Source of the DNA: Amoebophrya sp. A120
Taxonomy: Eukaryota > Sar > Dinophyceae > Syndiniales > Amoebophryaceae
Reading direction: 5' to 3'
Assembly (NCBI GenBank): GCA_905178155.1
Contig: CAJINV010000004.1
Location: 94,969 to 158,968, forward strand
DNA: 64,000 nucleotides
Position 1 is the stretch's first letter. Every line of letters begins with the position of its first letter. Shown here piece by piece: positions 1-13,100 of this stretch. The position numbers and the translations under genes were made by a program. The notes under the pieces were generated by a model. The model worked only from the letters and a program-made list of their open reading frames with translations. It made no database searches and was not told the DNA's origin.

Positions 1-365
1 TAAGCGCTTCCCGGACGCCGTGCTGCCAAGGGGCGAAAGCCCTAGGCCAGCGCGGGGACTCGGTCCCCGCGCCATGGCCTAGGGGCCAGCTGCAGGCGCT
101 CCCCGGCGACACCGTGCGGCCAAGTTAGGGGCGAAAGCCCCAGGCCAGCGCGGGGACTGCTCGGTCCCCGTGTCATGGCCTAGGGGCCAGCTTTGGGCGC
201 TTCGTTCCCGGACAACGAACGTGCGGCCAAGGGGGCTAGCTACGAACACTCCCCGGACACCACACCGCGCGGCCGAGGATGGAAGGGGCAGAGAAAAGCC
301 CCAGGGCAGTGCGGGGACTCTGTCGCCGCGTCATGACCTGGGGGCCGGCTCCCGGCCCGGCGCGC
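1..365. repeat. Degenerate GC-rich tandem repeat, about three units of ~115 bp
   Basis: Three imperfect units start near 4, 95 and 208. Each carries a GGGGCGAAAGCCC block, a short palindrome of the GGGGACTCGGTCCCC type and a GGCCTAGGGGCCAGC-like tail. The third unit is the most diverged. Short open frames here have no recognisable content. From 366 to about 800 I see no gene. Confidence 0.65.
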
Positions 366-820
366 GCCAGTTAGTTTCTTCTTTTCTTTTATCTTTGCGC
401 GCGGCAGGCTAATGAATCTAGTGCGCGCAAGCAAGGGGGCCGCGTCCGCAGGCCCGTCGCGGGTCAGTGAATGCAAGGCGCACCGAGATACCTAGCTGCA
501 GGCGACCTGCCTGGCCAGTGCCACCGCGCAGACAAATGTAATGCCGGAAGGTCGCCGCACGGGGACTCTGTCCCCGTGCTCGGGCCTTGTTTGTAATGCA
601 AAGTCCCAAGTCCAAGTGCTGCCTTGTCGTGGCCGCACTGTTTGCGTGACAGATTCCGGGAGGTTCCCAAACAGTACTTACTACACTAGACGCATGAATT
701 TGTCATGGTGCACAGGCTCCTCCACGTGTGCTGGTATTTGTATTGCTGTTTAATATCTGCCATAGTACAACGAATGAGGGGAAGGCAGCTTGTGCACCCT
801 CATAGCCAGCATCAACGGAG

Positions 821-3800
821 GTGGGCGAGGTGGTCCGCAAACGCAGGACGTATCGAGGGGACGACGACGACGACTCCGCGCTTGCAATGTTAATGTACGA
901 CGAGGACGATGAGGAGGACGACGAACCCGCGCAGCAAGTTTTACTAGTTCAAGACGTCGTCGATGCTACTACTCCAGCACAACTCGTCCAACATCCTGAC
1001 GCGACAGACGCCAACCGCGGTCAGCATGATTTCAACATAATTTCAGTTCGCAGTAAGAACAAGCACGACGATCCTGCTGTGGACGTCGTCGGCGATATCA
1101 GAAGCTGCACGCCAGAAGTTGTAGCGGTAGAAGCCGTCAAAAATGTTCTCGAGGTGCCTTCTGAAAGCACAAGCAGTATCCAAGTCACAGCCCAAGGTGA
1201 AGAAGATGGAGGTGCTGGAACAAGAGGAATAGTAAAGCCGGATGTTGTTGTAAATGAAAGAGCCCGAAGAGAAACATCGCGGGCGGTCCCCGTGGAGGTC
1301 GTGGGAGCCTCGCCACGGAGCGGCATGAAGACGGCAACAAGCGTGCCAAAAATAGAAGCGACAAAGATGAGTGCCAAGGACGCGATGAAGGCATGGCCAC
1401 CAGCACCAAGTTCGTTTGCGGAAAAAGTAGTAAAAGACGACAGCTGTAAGAATGCGGCGCACGCGTTTGAGCGCATAAGGAGAACAAGCCGAACTACCTC
1501 TACCGAGGACAAAATCGACAAGCTGTTAAATCGCAACCTGGTATCCAGGAAGAAACACGTATCCCCATCCAATTTGTAATGCAAAACACGCATAAAATCC
1601 CGGATTTGTCATGCAAAAAATGGATGGGGGTGGGTGTTGTTTCCTCGATACCTGGAGAACCGCATGGCAACCGCGAACGTGTTCCTCCGTCTTCAAAAGC
1701 GCGAAGAGCCACCACAGCGTGGTTCTTCATCTATTCATCTCATTATCGATTGTAAAGATTAGATTGTGCCTGGGTTCTGAGGCGAAGGCGCCGACTAGAG
1801 CAAGATGAAAAGTCAGGATTTCTGACCAGGGCTGGAAAATAATTGAGGAGAGCCGTATCGAAATAATTAAATTGCCTGTAGTCCACCCGTTCTTGTTATT
1901 CGAAAATCTGTATTGCTTGACCGAAATCAACAACAAAAGTGCAACTTTCTTTGTCATGCCAAATTCTTGCAAAAACGCTCCTCGTCCGCTCCTAATCTAT
2001 CATCCACAGTTCCGCATCACAAGTTTTATTCCACGTATTCTCGTCGAGAGGACCCAGACGTAGTAAGTTACAATGCATATTACCCATGAAGACGACGCCC
2101 GGCAGGAGCCAGCCAGCTGCCTCGGCGGACGAGCGGAAGGACAAAGAGCTGCTCCCGGAAGCCACAGAAGTGCAGCCTCGACCAACCGCCCAGGCGCAAC
2201 GGATAAAAAATAAAGGAAGCAAAAACGTCAGCAAACACCAAAAGTGCTCTACTAGTGGAAATGACAATGCAGCGCCCCAGCAGCCGGAACCCGAACCTCA
2301 AGAGGAAGGACGAAAAGGAAGCCTCGACATGATATCCAAATGAAATAAAGCGCCCCCCCTCGCCAGAAGCAGAAGTAGAACGAACAGTTGGTATAATTGG
2401 AAACTCTCTGTGCACCCCTGCTGCTCGTGTGGATGTGCAAGATGAGGGAATAAAAAGAACTCGGGGGGCGCAACTTTTACGCATGATTATCACGACTTCT
2501 GGTAAGATCGGGCATGGTGGGGGCGTTTGTTTCCCTCGAGGATAAGTCTATCAGCAACTGGAGGATCTGATTGTCTCTGCAAGGCAGCTGACCAGTACTC
2601 CAACCTTGTCGAAGTCGTCTCCTTTCGCTCAAGCAAAGTCGACGGCCGAGCTGCATTTGGATCATCACGCTAGTAAAACGAAAAGCGGGACATCAGGAAG
2701 GACACGACCGTCACGACCTACTGCGGACGATGAAGAAAATCATCTGGATCATCTGCTCTCGAGCAACAGCACCAAAGATGCGGTAGAGGACAAAGCGGTA
2801 GAATTAGATGCCGGCCCTCTTACAACAACAACATCTTCCGAGACGATCCAGACAAGAAGTGGTCCAAGTGCTTCGCCTGCTCGAGAAGATCGCAAGCCTG
2901 ACCACGGGCAAGAAGAATGCGCTGTATCTCTCGATGTAGGTGAAAGGCGCGAGGAGGAAATCAGGAACAACGTCGCCAGCACCGTCACGGCACCGGCAGA
3001 CGACGAAGCCGCACCAGGAACAAGAAATACTGGAGACACGAAGGATAAACAAGCAGGTCCTCGCGTACCGCTACTGCAAGCAGCAGGACGCGGCTTGTTC
3101 ATCCCACGAACATCTCCAGTCGTATCTCAGCGTGAAGACGAGCCCCGATCAAGTTCAAGTTCCTACACGGAAAACGATCATGATTCTGATCATCATCGAG
3201 CGGTGGACTCGGCGGCCGCTTCAGAATGTACACGTTCCGGTCCTCTGGGCGCATCGCTGATGCTCGGGAATAAAACGAATACGAATTCCAGCACAACTAG
3301 CAGGCAAAAAAGGGCCGATTGCTCAACAAGAACCTCCTCGGAGCCGGAAGTGGACCTGAATCGAGTAGAGTACCTTGATTGGGTTCTCAATAATAAGGGC
3401 ACGACATCGGGCGCCAATGCGAGGGCCCCCGATATTAATGAAGTACAGGAGGTGCATGGTGCAGGACCACAAGCACGACGTCGTTCTGCAGCAACTGTGC
3501 AACAAGATCTTGCACTAGCCTCGGCCTCTTCGCAGGCGCAGCCTCCATCATCTTCGCAGACTGCTGGTAGCGGGGGTGAAGCCGGTCGTGTTTGCTCACC
3601 AGAGGACCAGCACGACGTCGAGAGGAAGTTGAAGTTGTCAACGAACCCGCCCCGCAGACCTATGCCCTGCTCAGCTGGAACAAGCTCAGCTAGAGCAAGG
3701 TGAGTAAGTACTTATGTAGAGCTGGGTAGACTTGTCATGTCTTGCAAACGAGGGCACACGAGGACCAGACACGCCGAGTCTGCTTCTTTGTGCTTGCCCC

Positions 3801-6800
3801 TTGCTCGTGCTCCTACTGCAACTCTGCATGTGACAAACTTTGTGCAGATTTCAAGACGGAGGTCGTTTGGTAGGTACTAGACATTTGCCACGCTAGACTC
3901 CGCCATATGGCTAAAGCAGATCAGGCGCATTTTGCATGGCAAATTGATGCAATTAGAGATCGTTCTTGTTCTGAGTAGGCCATACAACGTGCGTGGGACG
4001 GTCCGTCCCCGAGCAGCGCAGGAGTATCCTGTGCAAAAGTATGACACAAATAACTCAACCAAAGGCAATTTACCATCCCCCATCAAGCAAAAAAATCAAC
4101 ACAGTAATCTACTTGTATTTGTAATGCAGCTAGTTGATCTGATCTAACTATCAGGCCACTAAACTAGCTAGCTAAATAAGGTGTTTTTGGATGGTGAAAG
4201 GAGCCCGGAGATGGACTCTGTTGGTCCACGGATTCGCCCGAATCCGTGGACCAACATAGTCCATCTCCGGGCTCCTTTCACCATGCAAAGACACCTTATC
4301 TAGCTACCTTAGTTAATTATAATTAGTACATTAAAAAGTGGCCTATTTTACATGCAATTATCTAGCCTGTTTTGCACTATCAATTTTTTTTTTTGATCCC
4401 CCATGGTGTTTTAGATTTGGTTGAGTTATTTGTGTCATAAAAAGAATCGTACTCGTATAAATGCAAGTCTTGCATTGCAAAATTTTTTTTTTTGAAAATA
4501 AATCAGCGTGACAAATTTTAATTCTCATCCTGAGTAATGCATTTATACGAGTACGATACATTTGCAGTTCATAAGGAGGTATGCGTTGCAAATGTGTCTG
4601 GGTCGTCTGGAAGGTTGTTATAGTCATGCTGATTCGCGAATGATGATGATCATGATGAACAGATTGCTATTGCAGTTGCAGTTCGCAGGCAGGCATGACA
4701 TCAAGGTCTTTCAGGAGGAGTTCTGTGCTTTCTTGTTTCTCTTTCTTCACATATGAAAAGTCCTTGCACTCTTTTCCAATAGAAACAAGAGATGCAGCAC
4801 CATGATGGATGTTGCGCGGTCACAAACCACACAAGCAGAAGCACAGCTATGTCAGACAAGATCAAAAATTTTTGCAAATCTTGCGAATTGTTGAATTAAG
4901 TATCATTTTCCAGAAGACCCGGACAGTAGATTTGCAGTTGATACAACTAGCAGCGTCCTCGTCGCGCCAACATGGCCATGAGCTGTTCTCCACTGCTTGT
5001 CCAATAAGTACAACACCACGACAAGGCCAGGGAGCGGCGAAGATCATATTACCTCACACGCATAATTCTTCCACCGGTTCCTGTAGTTCCACCTCCCAAG
5101 CCTTCTACCATCCCACCGTGGCGCAGAAGCGCGGTCGCGAGGCGCGCAAGGAGAAGCAGAAGCAGGACGCGCTGGATTTTTTTTCGGGCATGCGCGACAA
5201 ACTACGGGACTTCCAGCGACAAACTACGCAGCAGCAGGTTCTACTATCACAGTGCACAGTGTGGTCTAGTCGTCCCACTCATTGTTCTTTTTTCTCATGA
5301 AAAATGATACAACCAAAGCGCCCACATACATGCTGCCTTTAGTTGAGCTGGGCGGCCTCAGATGGCACCCCCGTCCCGATTTTCTCTTGATTTTTTTTGA
5401 TTTTTTTTTCAAAAAAAATATTTTGATGGTCACTCGTCGTCGGGTGACAACGTTCGCTGGCCAGCCGCGAAGCTAAGCTGCACTATTCTACTAGACCCTT
5501 CTCGTTCTAGTACTGCTTTTATTTAAAGCGTGTCCGCGTTACAACTTGCTGCTTTCTTGTCTACTTCCAGCGACCTTTTTCGGTATCCTTTAGAAGTGGT
5601 GACGTATCCTCACAAAAAGTGCTCACTTTTGATGGCCAAAAGTGAACTCCAAAAAAGTCATCTTTTCCCATTTTTACCTCAAAAAAAAAGTCTCTCGATT
5701 TTCTGGAAGGTGAAACCGAAAAAGACCCGCCATAATTGAGAATATAAGTGCGAGAGGAGACTTTTTTCTAGACTTTTTTTTTGGGTATGCAAGGTCGGAA
5801 GGCGAAATCGAGGAGGAAAAGCGAGAGACTTTTTTGGAAGCTCTTTTGGCTTCCAAAAAGTGAGCACTTTTTGTGGGGAAAGGTTGCTGCTTGCTTTGGT
5901 GAGTGTTTCACGAGTCCACCATACCACTTGGAATAGCGTCGACGCAGCATACCACGCAGCTTCGACTCAACAAAGGAGGTGGGAAGGCGCTGCCGCCTTA
6001 GAAATTCACCGGACGACGTGGGTCGCAACCTTTTTCCCAATGCAAAGTAAAGCGAAAAATTCCAAATTTTTTTTCTAAAAAAAAATCTCAAAAAATTGGA
6101 AGAAATTTGGAAGACTTTTTTCATCTGAGGGGCCCAGCTCAACTTTAGAAGCACCGTCTGCGTGACAAGTTTTAAAAGGAGTTTTTCTTCTTCAAACAGT
6201 ACGGGTACGATTTGTGTAAGTTTGGGTGGATTATTTCCCATGCGAAAGCCACACTCGTGGCCTTGCTTATGTTGCTGTGGCGGGTAGTTTCAAATTTGAA
6301 TGAGGGGAGCGGGAGCAGAGCTGTGTCCTCTCATATGGAACGGTGGACCTCGACAAAGGACGAACTGCAAGCGGGAGAAATGCAAGCGTTGCTCCTGAAG
6401 GAAACGGACAAATCGGAGAAGAAGCTCCTGGAAGAAGTGCTAGAAATGTACTTTCAACGCCGTCGAAAGCGGATCAACATGATTTGGTGGATCATCCTCT
6501 CGACGTCGACTTGCTTCACGGCAGTAGCAAAACTGAACCGCCAGCATGTTGTGCCACGAACACCAATAAGAATAAAGAACTCGCTGAACTACAACAAGAT
6601 TCGGATACTACTCCACCTGGCCACGCTGACGCGGCATCTCCTTGCGTCGCTGAGTTCGCGGGGTCCAGAGGTCAAGGCTCTGCGTGGCAGCGGCACCAAA
6701 TAAGGACCAACTTTAATCGAAGCGGGATCGCATCCGGAGCCGCGTCGGCGGGACCACGGGAGGGAAATGACAAGCAAGAACATGATCGCCCAGACTACAC

Positions 6801-6960
6801 AGAACAAAGCCACAGCGCTTGCAAAAATGAAGGCAGCAAAGTTCTTGTTCCGCCTGTTGTGCTGGATGATGCTGCACCTTGTTCTGGTGGCAAGGAACAT
6901 GGCGACGAGGGGGCAAGAGTATTATCGCAAGCGCGACCTCCATCGAGTCGTGGCCTAGAT
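821..6960 (+). CDS. N-terminal exons of a long low-complexity protein (probably the RING protein)
   Basis: Exons that join in phase: ~821-1541, 1656-1743, 2085-2332, 2550-3699, 3848-3869, 3979-4024, 4949-5237, 6319-6960. Four introner or introner-like elements are removed (1542, 1744, 2333 and the nested pair 4025-4943). GT-AG introns are proposed at 3700-3847 (strong donor GTGAGTAAG), 3870-3978 and 5238-6318. The product is acidic and Ser/Thr/Glu/Arg-rich with no domain I recognise. An Asp run follows codon 13 of the first frame, and a charged helix-like stretch precedes 5237. The true start is unclear: frame 821 opens after a stop at 803 and its first ATG is at 887, so an upstream exon is possible. 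Every join keeping frame is what links these exons; the individual GT-AG choices are inference. A competing open frame (6212-6703) overlaps the last exon. Confidence 0.45.
1542..1650. mobile_element. Introner element, family E
   Basis: TIRs start TATCCAGGAAGAAACACG and end TTGTTTCCTCGATA; interior copies of TTTGTNATGC. Exact TSD CCTGG at 1537-1541 and 1651-1655. Excision keeps frame (CTG G|AG AAC). Confidence 0.85.
1744..2079. mobile_element. Diverged introner element, family A-like
   Basis: Left end TATCGATTGTAAAGATTAG with a later TGCCTGGGTTCTG pairs with right end GGACCCAGACGTAG..AATGCATA. TSDs differ (CTCAT/TTACC), but 5-nt-offset excision joins CTC AT|C ATG in frame. Confidence 0.5.
2333..2544. 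mobile_element. Diverged introner element, family E-like
   Basis: Left TATCCAAATGAAATAAAGCG, right GCGTTTGTTTCCCTCGAGGATA. TSDs do not match (CATGA/AGTCT), yet the 5-nt rule gives an in-frame join (ATG A|AT CAG). Confidence 0.5.
3700..3847 (+). other. Proposed GT-AG intron
   Basis: Donor AAG|GTGAGTAAG is a near-perfect spliceosomal 5' site directly where the 2550-3699 frame hits its stop. Acceptor TTTGTGCAG at 3839-3847 gives a 22-nt exon in phase, ended by another donor (GTAGGT). Confidence 0.5.
4025..4573. mobile_element. Introner element, family B, with a nested foldback
   Basis: Left TATCCTGTGCAAAAGTATG, right ACGAGTACGATACATTTGCAGTTCATA. Exact TSD AGGAG (4020-4024, 4574-4578). A 400-bp hairpin (4039-4442) occupies the interior. 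Confidence 0.8.
4039..4442. repeat. Long inverted repeat (foldback, MITE-like)
   Basis: Outer arms match (TATGACACAAATAACTCAAC and its reverse complement), as do AGGCCAC/GTGGCCT and the core GGAGCCCGGAGATGGACT. The centre is at 4237-4238 between CGGATTCG and CGAATCCG. No open frame. Confidence 0.85.
4580..4943. mobile_element. Introner element, family A, directly abutting the previous one
   Basis: Left TATGCGTTGCAAATGTGTCT, right CCGGACAGTAG..TTTGCAGTTGATA. Flanks GGAGG/CAACT do not match, so the end may have been disturbed by the neighbouring insertion. Only one base separates the two elements. Confidence 0.55.
5338..6145. repeat. Large imperfect inverted repeat inside a proposed intron
   Basis: AGTTGAGCTGGGCGGCCTCA at the left end pairs with GAGGGGCCCAGCTCAACT at the right. 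Inner poly-T/poly-A tracts and CACAAAAAGTGCTCACTTTT / AAAAGTGAGCACTTTTTGTG also pair. It fills most of 5238-6318. No coding signal. Confidence 0.7.
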
Positions 6961-7122
6961 TATCAAGCAAAAAAGTGTTAACGTTAACGGTTTTCCGCAG
7001 ATGGCAGTCAGGCATTACAAATTTTGCCTTCCATGCATGCTACGCAATACAAATTTGCGCACCTTTTCTGATGCGTCACTGCATCACAAATTCCGTTAAC
7101 GTTAACAATTTTTCTTGTGATA
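6961..7122. mobile_element. Introner element, family F
   Basis: TIRs TATCAAGCAAAAAAGTG / TTTTTCTTGTGATA enclose matching GTTAACGTTAAC palindromes. Exact TSD TAGAT. Join GAT|GAC is in frame. Confidence 0.8.
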
Positions 7123-7127
7123 TAGAT

Positions 7128-10100
7128 GACGAGTCCACCGATGGCCCCGCCCGCGTGAAAAATATCAAAACCAAAAGTACAACTTCTATGCGGCCACCTA
7201 TCCTGAGTAAAAACATCCCCACCCCAGAGTTGTCATGCAGATTTGCAATTGCAGGAATCCGCATGTTGTGGAATCCGCATCACAAGTTCAAGAAGATCCG
7301 TGGGTCGTTCAAGAAGAAGATCCGTGGGTCGTACAAAAGTAAGTAGCTCGGTTCCAAGTCGTAGTTGTTTGTAATTCGGTAGGGAATAGAGCTAGATACT
7401 ATGACACATGCGCCGCGTTTGTTTTCGTAGCGTGACATACCTGCAGTAGCGTTTCAGTCTGGTTTTGCTAGAGTTGTCGAAAAAAAAAAAGCAGGTAAAG
7501 TTTTGCAGAATAAAAGCAGAATACAAGCACCTCCCCAGTGAAGGGGAGGCGCTTGCATGAAATTGTCTTTTTCTCACAAAAAACTTAGGACGTAGCTATT
7601 TGCTGCTATGTGCGGCTTCTCTTTTTTTTTTTCTCCCGGAGCCCGGACCTCCTCCTCCCGGACCCCGAGCCTTCTCCTCCCGGCGCCCGGGCCTCCTCCT
7701 CCTGGCGCCCGAGCCTCCTCCCCCCGCAGTCCGGGCCCCCTCCTCCCGCTGCCCGGACGTCCTCCTCCCGGAGCCCAGACCTCCTCCTCCCGGAGCCCGG
7801 ACCTCCCGGTCCAGGGCATCTGTTTCATCCGGTCCAGGGCGTAGACCCTTTCGCGCGGGTTTTTTTGGAGTTTGTTAGTCAGCAGGACCCTAAGTGGGAG
7901 TAGGGTGGATCCCTTCTGGGGAAGTGCCTCGCTTTTTCGGGATGTAACAGCCACTGATCCTGGTTGACTTGGAGCTGCTACCGCTTCAAGCATTTTCCGG
8001 CAACTTCTGCGCTGCGTGCGCTCATTCTAGACCCGGTTACCCGGGGGCAGGGAAATAACGTGGTCTGCGTGCCCGTGGTTGCGAGTTTGGGTTGCAGCTG
8101 CGCTTGCTTCGCAGGCTGTGTTCAGTCTGCTTTCTGTCTTCCCCTTGGGGGCAAGTGGGGCTGGGGCTGGCGCTGTTCCCCCCATTCAACCACCGGTGGT
8201 GGGGTTCTGGGGGGTCTTGCCCTGGGGGCCAGGTGGTGGTGGAGTGGGCCGCTCCCCGCTACGGAAGCTGGGCGCGGCCTGCTTGACCCAGCCCCAATAG
8301 GCGCGGTCCAACGGGCCGCTTGGGTGTGTGCTCTGGATAACACTCGGAAGGAACGCAACGAAATATGGCGTTCTCAACTGTTACATTCTCAACTGTTACA
8401 TGAATTTGTCATGCAAAAACAGCAACAGGGAAAGGGGAAAGCTTGCAAGTCTTGCATCACAAATTTGGCACGGATTCAGATGCTGTTTAGCCCTTCGATA
8501 ATTTGTCATGCGAAGCAGCTTGATCGGCTTGCGGCTCATGGTCATTTTGCATGACAAATCATGTAACAGTTGAGAATGTAACGTTTGAGAACGCCATAAT
8601 ATCAAAACCAAAAGTACAACTTCTATGCGGCCACCTATCCTGAGTAAAAACATCCCCACCCCAGAGTTGTCATGCAGATTTGCAATTGCAGGAATCCGCA
8701 TGTTGTGGAATCCGCATCACAAGTTCAAGAAGATCCGTGGGTCGTTCAAGTAGAAGATCCGTGGGTCGTACAAAAGTAAGTAGCTCGGTTCCAAGTCGTA
8801 GTTGTTTGTAATTCGGTAGGGAATAGAGCTAGATACTATGACACATGCGCCGCGTTTGTTTTCGTAGCGTGACATACCTGCAGTAGCGTTTCAGTCTGGT
8901 TTTGCTAGAGTTGTCGAAAAAAAAAAAGCAGGTAAAGTTTTGCAGAATAAAAGCAGAATACAAGCACCTCCCCAGTGAAGGGGAGGCGCTTGCATGAAAT
9001 TGTCTTTTTCTCACAAAAAACTTAGGACGTAGCTATTTGCTGCTATGTGCGGCTTCTCTTTTTTTTTTTCTCCCGGAGCCCGGACCTCCTCCTCCCGGAC
9101 CCCGAGCCTTCTCCTCCCGGCGCCCGGGCCTCCTCCTCCTGGCGCCCGAGCCTCCTCCCCCCGCAGTCCGGGCCCCCTCCTCCCGCTGCCCGGACGTCCT
9201 CCTCCCGGAGCCCAGACCTCCTCCTCCCGGAGCCCGGACCTCCCGGTCCAGGGCATCTGTTTCATCCGGTCCAGGGCGTAGACCCTTTCGCGCGGGTTTT
9301 TTTGGAGTTTGTTAGTCAGCAGGACCCTAAGTGGGAGTAGGGTGGATCCCTTCTGGGGAAGTGCCTCGCTTTTTCGGGATGTAACAGCCACTGATCCTGG
9401 TTGACTTGGAGCTGCTACCGCTTCAAGCATTTTCCGGCAACTTCTGCGCTGCGTGCGCTCATTCTAGACCCGGTTACCCGGGGGCAGGGAAATAACGTGG
9501 TCTGCGTGCCCGTGGTTGCGAGTTTGGGTTGCAGCTGCGCTTGCTTCGCAGGCTGTGTTCAGTCTGCTTTCTGTCTTCCCCTTGGGGGCAAGTGGGGCTG
9601 GGGCTGGCGCTGTTCCCCCCATTCAACCACCGGTGGTGGGGTTCTGGGGGGTCTTGCCCTGGGGGCCAGGTGGTGGTGGAGTGGGCCGCTCCCCGCTACG
9701 GAAGCTGGGCGCGGCCTGCTTGACCCAGCCCCAATAGGCGCGGTCCAACGGGCCGCTTGGGTGTGTGCTCTGGATAACACTCGGAAGGAACGCAACGAAA
9801 TATGGCGTTCTCAACTGTTACATTCTCAACTGTTACATGAATTTGTCATGCAAAAACAGCAACAGGGAAAGGGGAAAGCTTGCAAGTCTTGCATCACAAA
9901 TTTGGCACGGATTCAGATGCTGTTTAGCCCTTCGATAATTTGTCATGCGAAGCAGCTTGATCGGCTTGCGGCTCATGGTCATTTTGCATGACAAATCATG
10001 TAACAGTTGAGAATGTAACGTTTGAGAACGCCATAATATCAAAACCAAAAGTACAACTTCTATGCGGCCACCCACGAAAATATCAAAACGAAAAATCCCC

Positions 10101-13100
10101 CCTCCCCATATCAAAGCGGAAATCTGTGATGCAGATTTGTTGTCACAAATCAGCTTTGTTATGCTACACGGGAAAAGATGCGGACTGTAGTGCTGGGTGG
10201 CGTGGGGGAGCCTTGCATCTTCAGCATGATAGGAGGCAGCTGAGAGTGGGAAACAGCATGACAAATTGCCTGCAAACGAGACCACGACTGCGGCTCTTGG
10301 CCTTCTAGCATGACAAGTCGATTTGGTACCTCAAATCCTGCATCACAGATTTCCATTTCGATATGGGGAGGGGGGATTTTTCCGTTTGATAGAAAATGTC
10401 ATCGACCACCAGCACGACACCCGCAATCGACTGGGCAGAGGAACTGGCCAGCATCAAGGCCGCAAAACGCACCCTGGGTGCCGCGCGAGGAGGTGGAAGT
10501 GCTGGTGGACCCAGTTCTAGTAGCACAACTACAACTTTCACTTCGGTCCCGACCGCGGCTGCCCTTGCCAGTCCGCGCCCGCCAGTTTTGCCGCTTCCAC
10601 CTACTGGAGCTGCTACGACCAGCACGACCCCATCGTCATTTTTTTCAGACGGTCGATATAATTATGTCACTGAAAGAACTGAAGACAAAAGGTCCACTTC
10701 TCCAGGCGCTTTTTCTTTGTCTGTGGCACACCGCCGCTCTCTGGCTGCCACGAAGACGACGCGGAGTAGTTTTCCGAAAACAAAGACGCCTGAAGGTATG
10801 AGAACCGACGCTCATCGTGATAGCGCGCAACAAAGTAGCCAGCACAAAAAGGGTGCTGCAACGCGGGCAGAGGACCGTGGCTGTAGTTTGTGGTCAGCAG
10901 CATCTCCAAGTAACTTGCCGAGGACCAGCTGGGACGCAGAAGACCAGGATCAGGAATATGGCTACTCACTCAGGTGTTCTTACAAGCTCAGCTGTAGTTT
11001 TTACCACAAACAGGCGTGGACTTTGTCGTGCATGAGCAGCATGGGGAACATGCAGAGTCTTGCGCAAGCTTATCGCAATACTACAAATCTCGCCGGATGT
11101 CACGGGGGCTTCGGGCAGCTCCGGGACTACTTGTTATGCGCAATTCAGTGAGAGTAGGCCTAGCCCTACGCCAGATCGTGTCCTTCTTGATGCGCGTCGC
11201 AGTAGATTTCGACTCCTGTTGTAAGTAGAACGGTTGGCATTGTAAAACACCTGCGCAGGTCATAAAAAGAACGTAGTGGCTGATCATCTTTGCCCCGATT
11301 TGCAAAATAAGAACGAAGGCGACCTCTGGGCCGCTCTTGATGATAGTGACGACACCGGCGCTCTTGGTGCTGCCCAACATGAAGAGAGCGGAAGCGATAC
11401 GTCGCCAAGATGCGCTGTTCTCTCACACGGAACCTGGCGAGCAGAAGCACAAAGCCTCTGTAGGCCAACGACACACACAGGAGCGGCCATAGCAAGAGCT
11501 ACGCAAGGACAGCACCGTAATACTAGCAGGAGAAAACGAAACGTAGGAATAAAGATGCGGCAGAACGATCGTTACACCCTTACTTCATCTTCACAAAACG
11601 AAGACTCCGCGGCAACAGCGCAGCACCTATCTGCGAAAGAGATTCTAGCCAATCCCGAGGAGAACCAGATGCGAAAGCGGATGCAGCTGTCATTGGCGGA
11701 GATCTATCTTCTGCAAAAGTACTCGTCTAAATAATCGCGCTAGTCACACATGTTAACAGAGCAATCCGCATGACAAGTGCAAATCTGTATGAAGTTTTCC
11801 ACTTGATGAAATACATAGGTTGCCAACATGCAATTTCCACTGGTACGTACACGTAGTACGATTCCGATATATTTGAAGTTGAACTTTTGCAATGCATAAG
11901 ATGGCCGACGACTGGGATGCAAAGCGGGAACGGCTCGTGGCGGCGGCAGAAAAAAAGAGGCTGAGGAAAGCGTTGAACAGGGACGAAAGATTGTCCACAG
12001 GCCACATCAAGGAACTACAAAGCATTTCCATGCAAGAAAACCAAAACAACGGCAACAAGAATAGCCACGACGACGACCTGCGAAAAAATCGCGGAACACC
12101 ATCTAAAACCGGGGCGCCGTGGTCCTCAGAAGATATAATAACACGAAGTAGTACAAGAACTACTAGAAGCGGCGCCGGCGCGGCCCCGAGAAGAACACTT
12201 TCTGTAGCAGAAACAAACCTTCCTGGTCCAGAAAGATCTGATGTGCAGAACAACAAGTACCTCGGAGGGGGCGACACTACGCCGCATGGTACCCGCGTGC
12301 AGAAGATTTTGAAGGAATATGAAACTGTGGCTCACCGCGCTTCCCGCGATGGTGAAGAAACCGACATGCTGAATGATCCATGGTGCGGCGACCCTTCTAG
12401 CGCGGTAGAGATGGTGGACAAGCTAGAGGTACTAGAAGATCAACATGGGAGGAGGTGGAACAAAAGCAATGACTTTCATATGCTGAAGAACCATCAGCAC
12501 GGACCGTGCGGAAGATTCCTCTTCCCTGGGGGTGAAGGAGAAGTGTCTGCCTCTCCGACAGAACAAGCCCCAAGACTCTCGGAACTGGTCCTCGTGCACG
12601 ACCCGGTGGCTGCAGCTCCGAGGACTCGTGAAGATTTCGAGACCCTAGTCACCACCACGAAAGCAGCACCTTCCGACGCCGTGGTCGCATCAGCGTCGTC
12701 AAGGAGTAGTAAACTTCGTATCGTTTCGGAGATTGAAAGAGAACGAACGGAAATTGACCTGCATATCCAGGAAAAAACACCCATACCCATCCAATTTGTC
12801 ATGCACAGCATGCATAAAGAAAGTCCACTATTTGTCATGCAAAAAATGGATGGGGATGGTTGTTTTTTCCTGGATACTGCAGCTGGAAATGTTACAGCAA
12901 CAGCGCCGGATGAAGAAACAGCAAGGCCGTAGTTGTTCGAAGACGGGACCACGAGGAGCAGTAGAACTACATGGAGCAGAGGACCAAAAAGGCTGCGCCG
13001 TCGATGCTGGTGCGACCGAGCCCGAACAAGAAGCTGCGGAACCATGGGCTCCTGCACCTGGTGCAGCTTGTTCACGACCTTGCACGGGGAATTTTCATTC

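Noticed and set aside
1021-1593. 190-residue minus-strand frame opposite the first exon
   Set aside because: Antisense of a low-complexity exon and includes introner sequence; no motif.
7574-9991. Long Pro/Arg/Gly-rich open frames on both strands (7574-7993 minus, 7964-8554 plus, repeated at +1437)
   Set aside because: They overlap a CCTCCTCCCGG minisatellite and GC-rich repeat DNA, occur in several phases at once and have no domain.
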